In this document: in pieces, positions 23,195-23,432 of the stretch
How the letters are laid out: every line of letters begins with the position of its first letter
How positions within the stretch are numbered: position 1 is the first letter of the stretch
DNA from: an uncultured Lachnospiraceae bacterium
Lineage (GTDB): Bacteria > Bacillota > Clostridia > Lachnospirales > Lachnospiraceae
Reading direction: 5' to 3'
Assembly (NCBI GenBank): GCA_910588875.1
Contig: CAJURT010000049.1
Span: forward strand, 1 to 23,432
Length of the DNA: 23,432 nucleotides
Notes under the pieces: model-generated
The model's input: the letters and a program-made list of their open reading frames with translations, nothing else
Told to the model about the DNA's origin: nothing
The model's database searches: none
Made by a program: the position numbers and the translations under genes

Positions 23195-23432
23195 ATTGCC
23201 GTATATCTGAAAAATGAGCAAATTTCAACACCCACATTCTACATGAAAGACCGGGGGCGGGGAACGGCAAAAAGCAAGACGCTGAACGAAGAAGACCGCT
23301 ACAAATGGAATAAGGCGACACTGACCCGTATTCTTACAAGGCAGGAGTATTGCGGTGATGTAGTCAACTTCAAGACAGCAAAGCATTTCCGGGACAAACG
23401 AAACCACTATGTAGACAGAAGCCAGTGGCAGA
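23195..23432 (+). pseudogene. Large serine recombinase fragment, 5' end missing, runs off the window
   Basis: From 23195 the plus strand reads IAVYLKNEQISTPTFYMKD, then YKWNKATLTRILTRQEYCGD and VVNFKTAKHFRDKRN to the window end. This is the central Recombinase domain (PF07508 type) of TndX/Tn4451-like large serine recombinases, in which W-x-x-x-T-L/V-x-x-I-L-x-x-x-E-Y-x-G-D-x-V is the hallmark. An in-frame stop at 23192-23194 precedes it, and the N-terminal catalytic resolvase domain (with the nucleophilic serine) is absent, so it is a 5'-truncated remnant or the product of a rearrangement. The rest of the element must lie to the right. Confidence 0.8.

Noticed and set aside
1..23432. CRISPR arrays, rRNA and tRNA genes
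   Set aside because: No regularly spaced direct repeats and no tRNA cloverleaf or rRNA-like segments were recognised on either strand by eye.

Overview
The window looks like a chromosomal segment of a Gram-positive anaerobe of the Clostridia, most likely Lachnospiraceae. The basis is strong purine-rich ribosome binding sites throughout, a mannose-family PTS, DUF1537/PdxA2 acid-sugar genes, NarL-type two-component genes beside sugar-binding proteins, and small families such as DUF3788, DUF3592, DUF1848 and YhcH that are common in gut clostridia. The genus is not determinable by eye. Most of the window is moderately GC-rich (one sampled line of the sensor-kinase cassette is about 57% GC). One block, about 15.5-17.4 kb, is clearly AT-richer (sampled lines 37-42% GC).

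Region 1 (1-9015, all minus strand) is a sugar or sugar-acid catabolic locus. In transcription order it reads iron alcohol dehydrogenase, PdxA2-type dehydrogenase, DUF1537 acid-sugar kinase, TRAP permease subunits DctQ and DctM, a YhcH-family protein, and a DapA-family aldolase/lyase. A terminator follows, and then a mannose-family PTS (IIA, IIB, IIC, start of IID). Kinase plus PdxA2 is the known route from four-carbon acid sugars (threonate/erythronate type) to DHAP. No TRAP binding protein is present. The dctM 3' end and the yhcH 5' end appear to have been joined by a deletion.

Region 2 (9016-11000, plus strand) holds a divergent PrpR-N/AAA+/Fis-HTH regulator. Its AAA+ domain is degenerate and lacks the sigma-54 contact loop. 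Two near-identical 17-bp palindromes lie in the divergent promoter region and are the best operator candidates: one overlaps the regulator's -10 box, the other fills the spacer of a possible promoter for the catabolic operon.

Region 3 (11047-15483, minus) is a tightly overlapped four-gene cassette: RbsB-type binding protein, NarL-class sensor kinase, LuxR-type response regulator and family-1 solute-binding protein. There is no ABC permease or ATPase, so it looks like a sugar-sensing system rather than a transporter.

Region 4 (15530-17420, minus) is an AT-rich two-gene module with its own promoter: an AAA ATPase and a RloB/Toprim-like protein. The arrangement resembles RloAB/AbiL phage-defence pairs and is probably horizontally acquired.

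Region 5 (17610-22909, minus) carries housekeeping and poorly characterised genes: DUF1848, an M20 amidohydrolase, a lipoprotein, a YunG-like protein, DUF3788, DUF3592 and an HD hydrolase. Region 6 (about 22910-23432) has the promoter of that run and then, on the plus strand, a 5'-less fragment of a large serine recombinase that runs off the window and marks the edge of a mobile element or its remnant.
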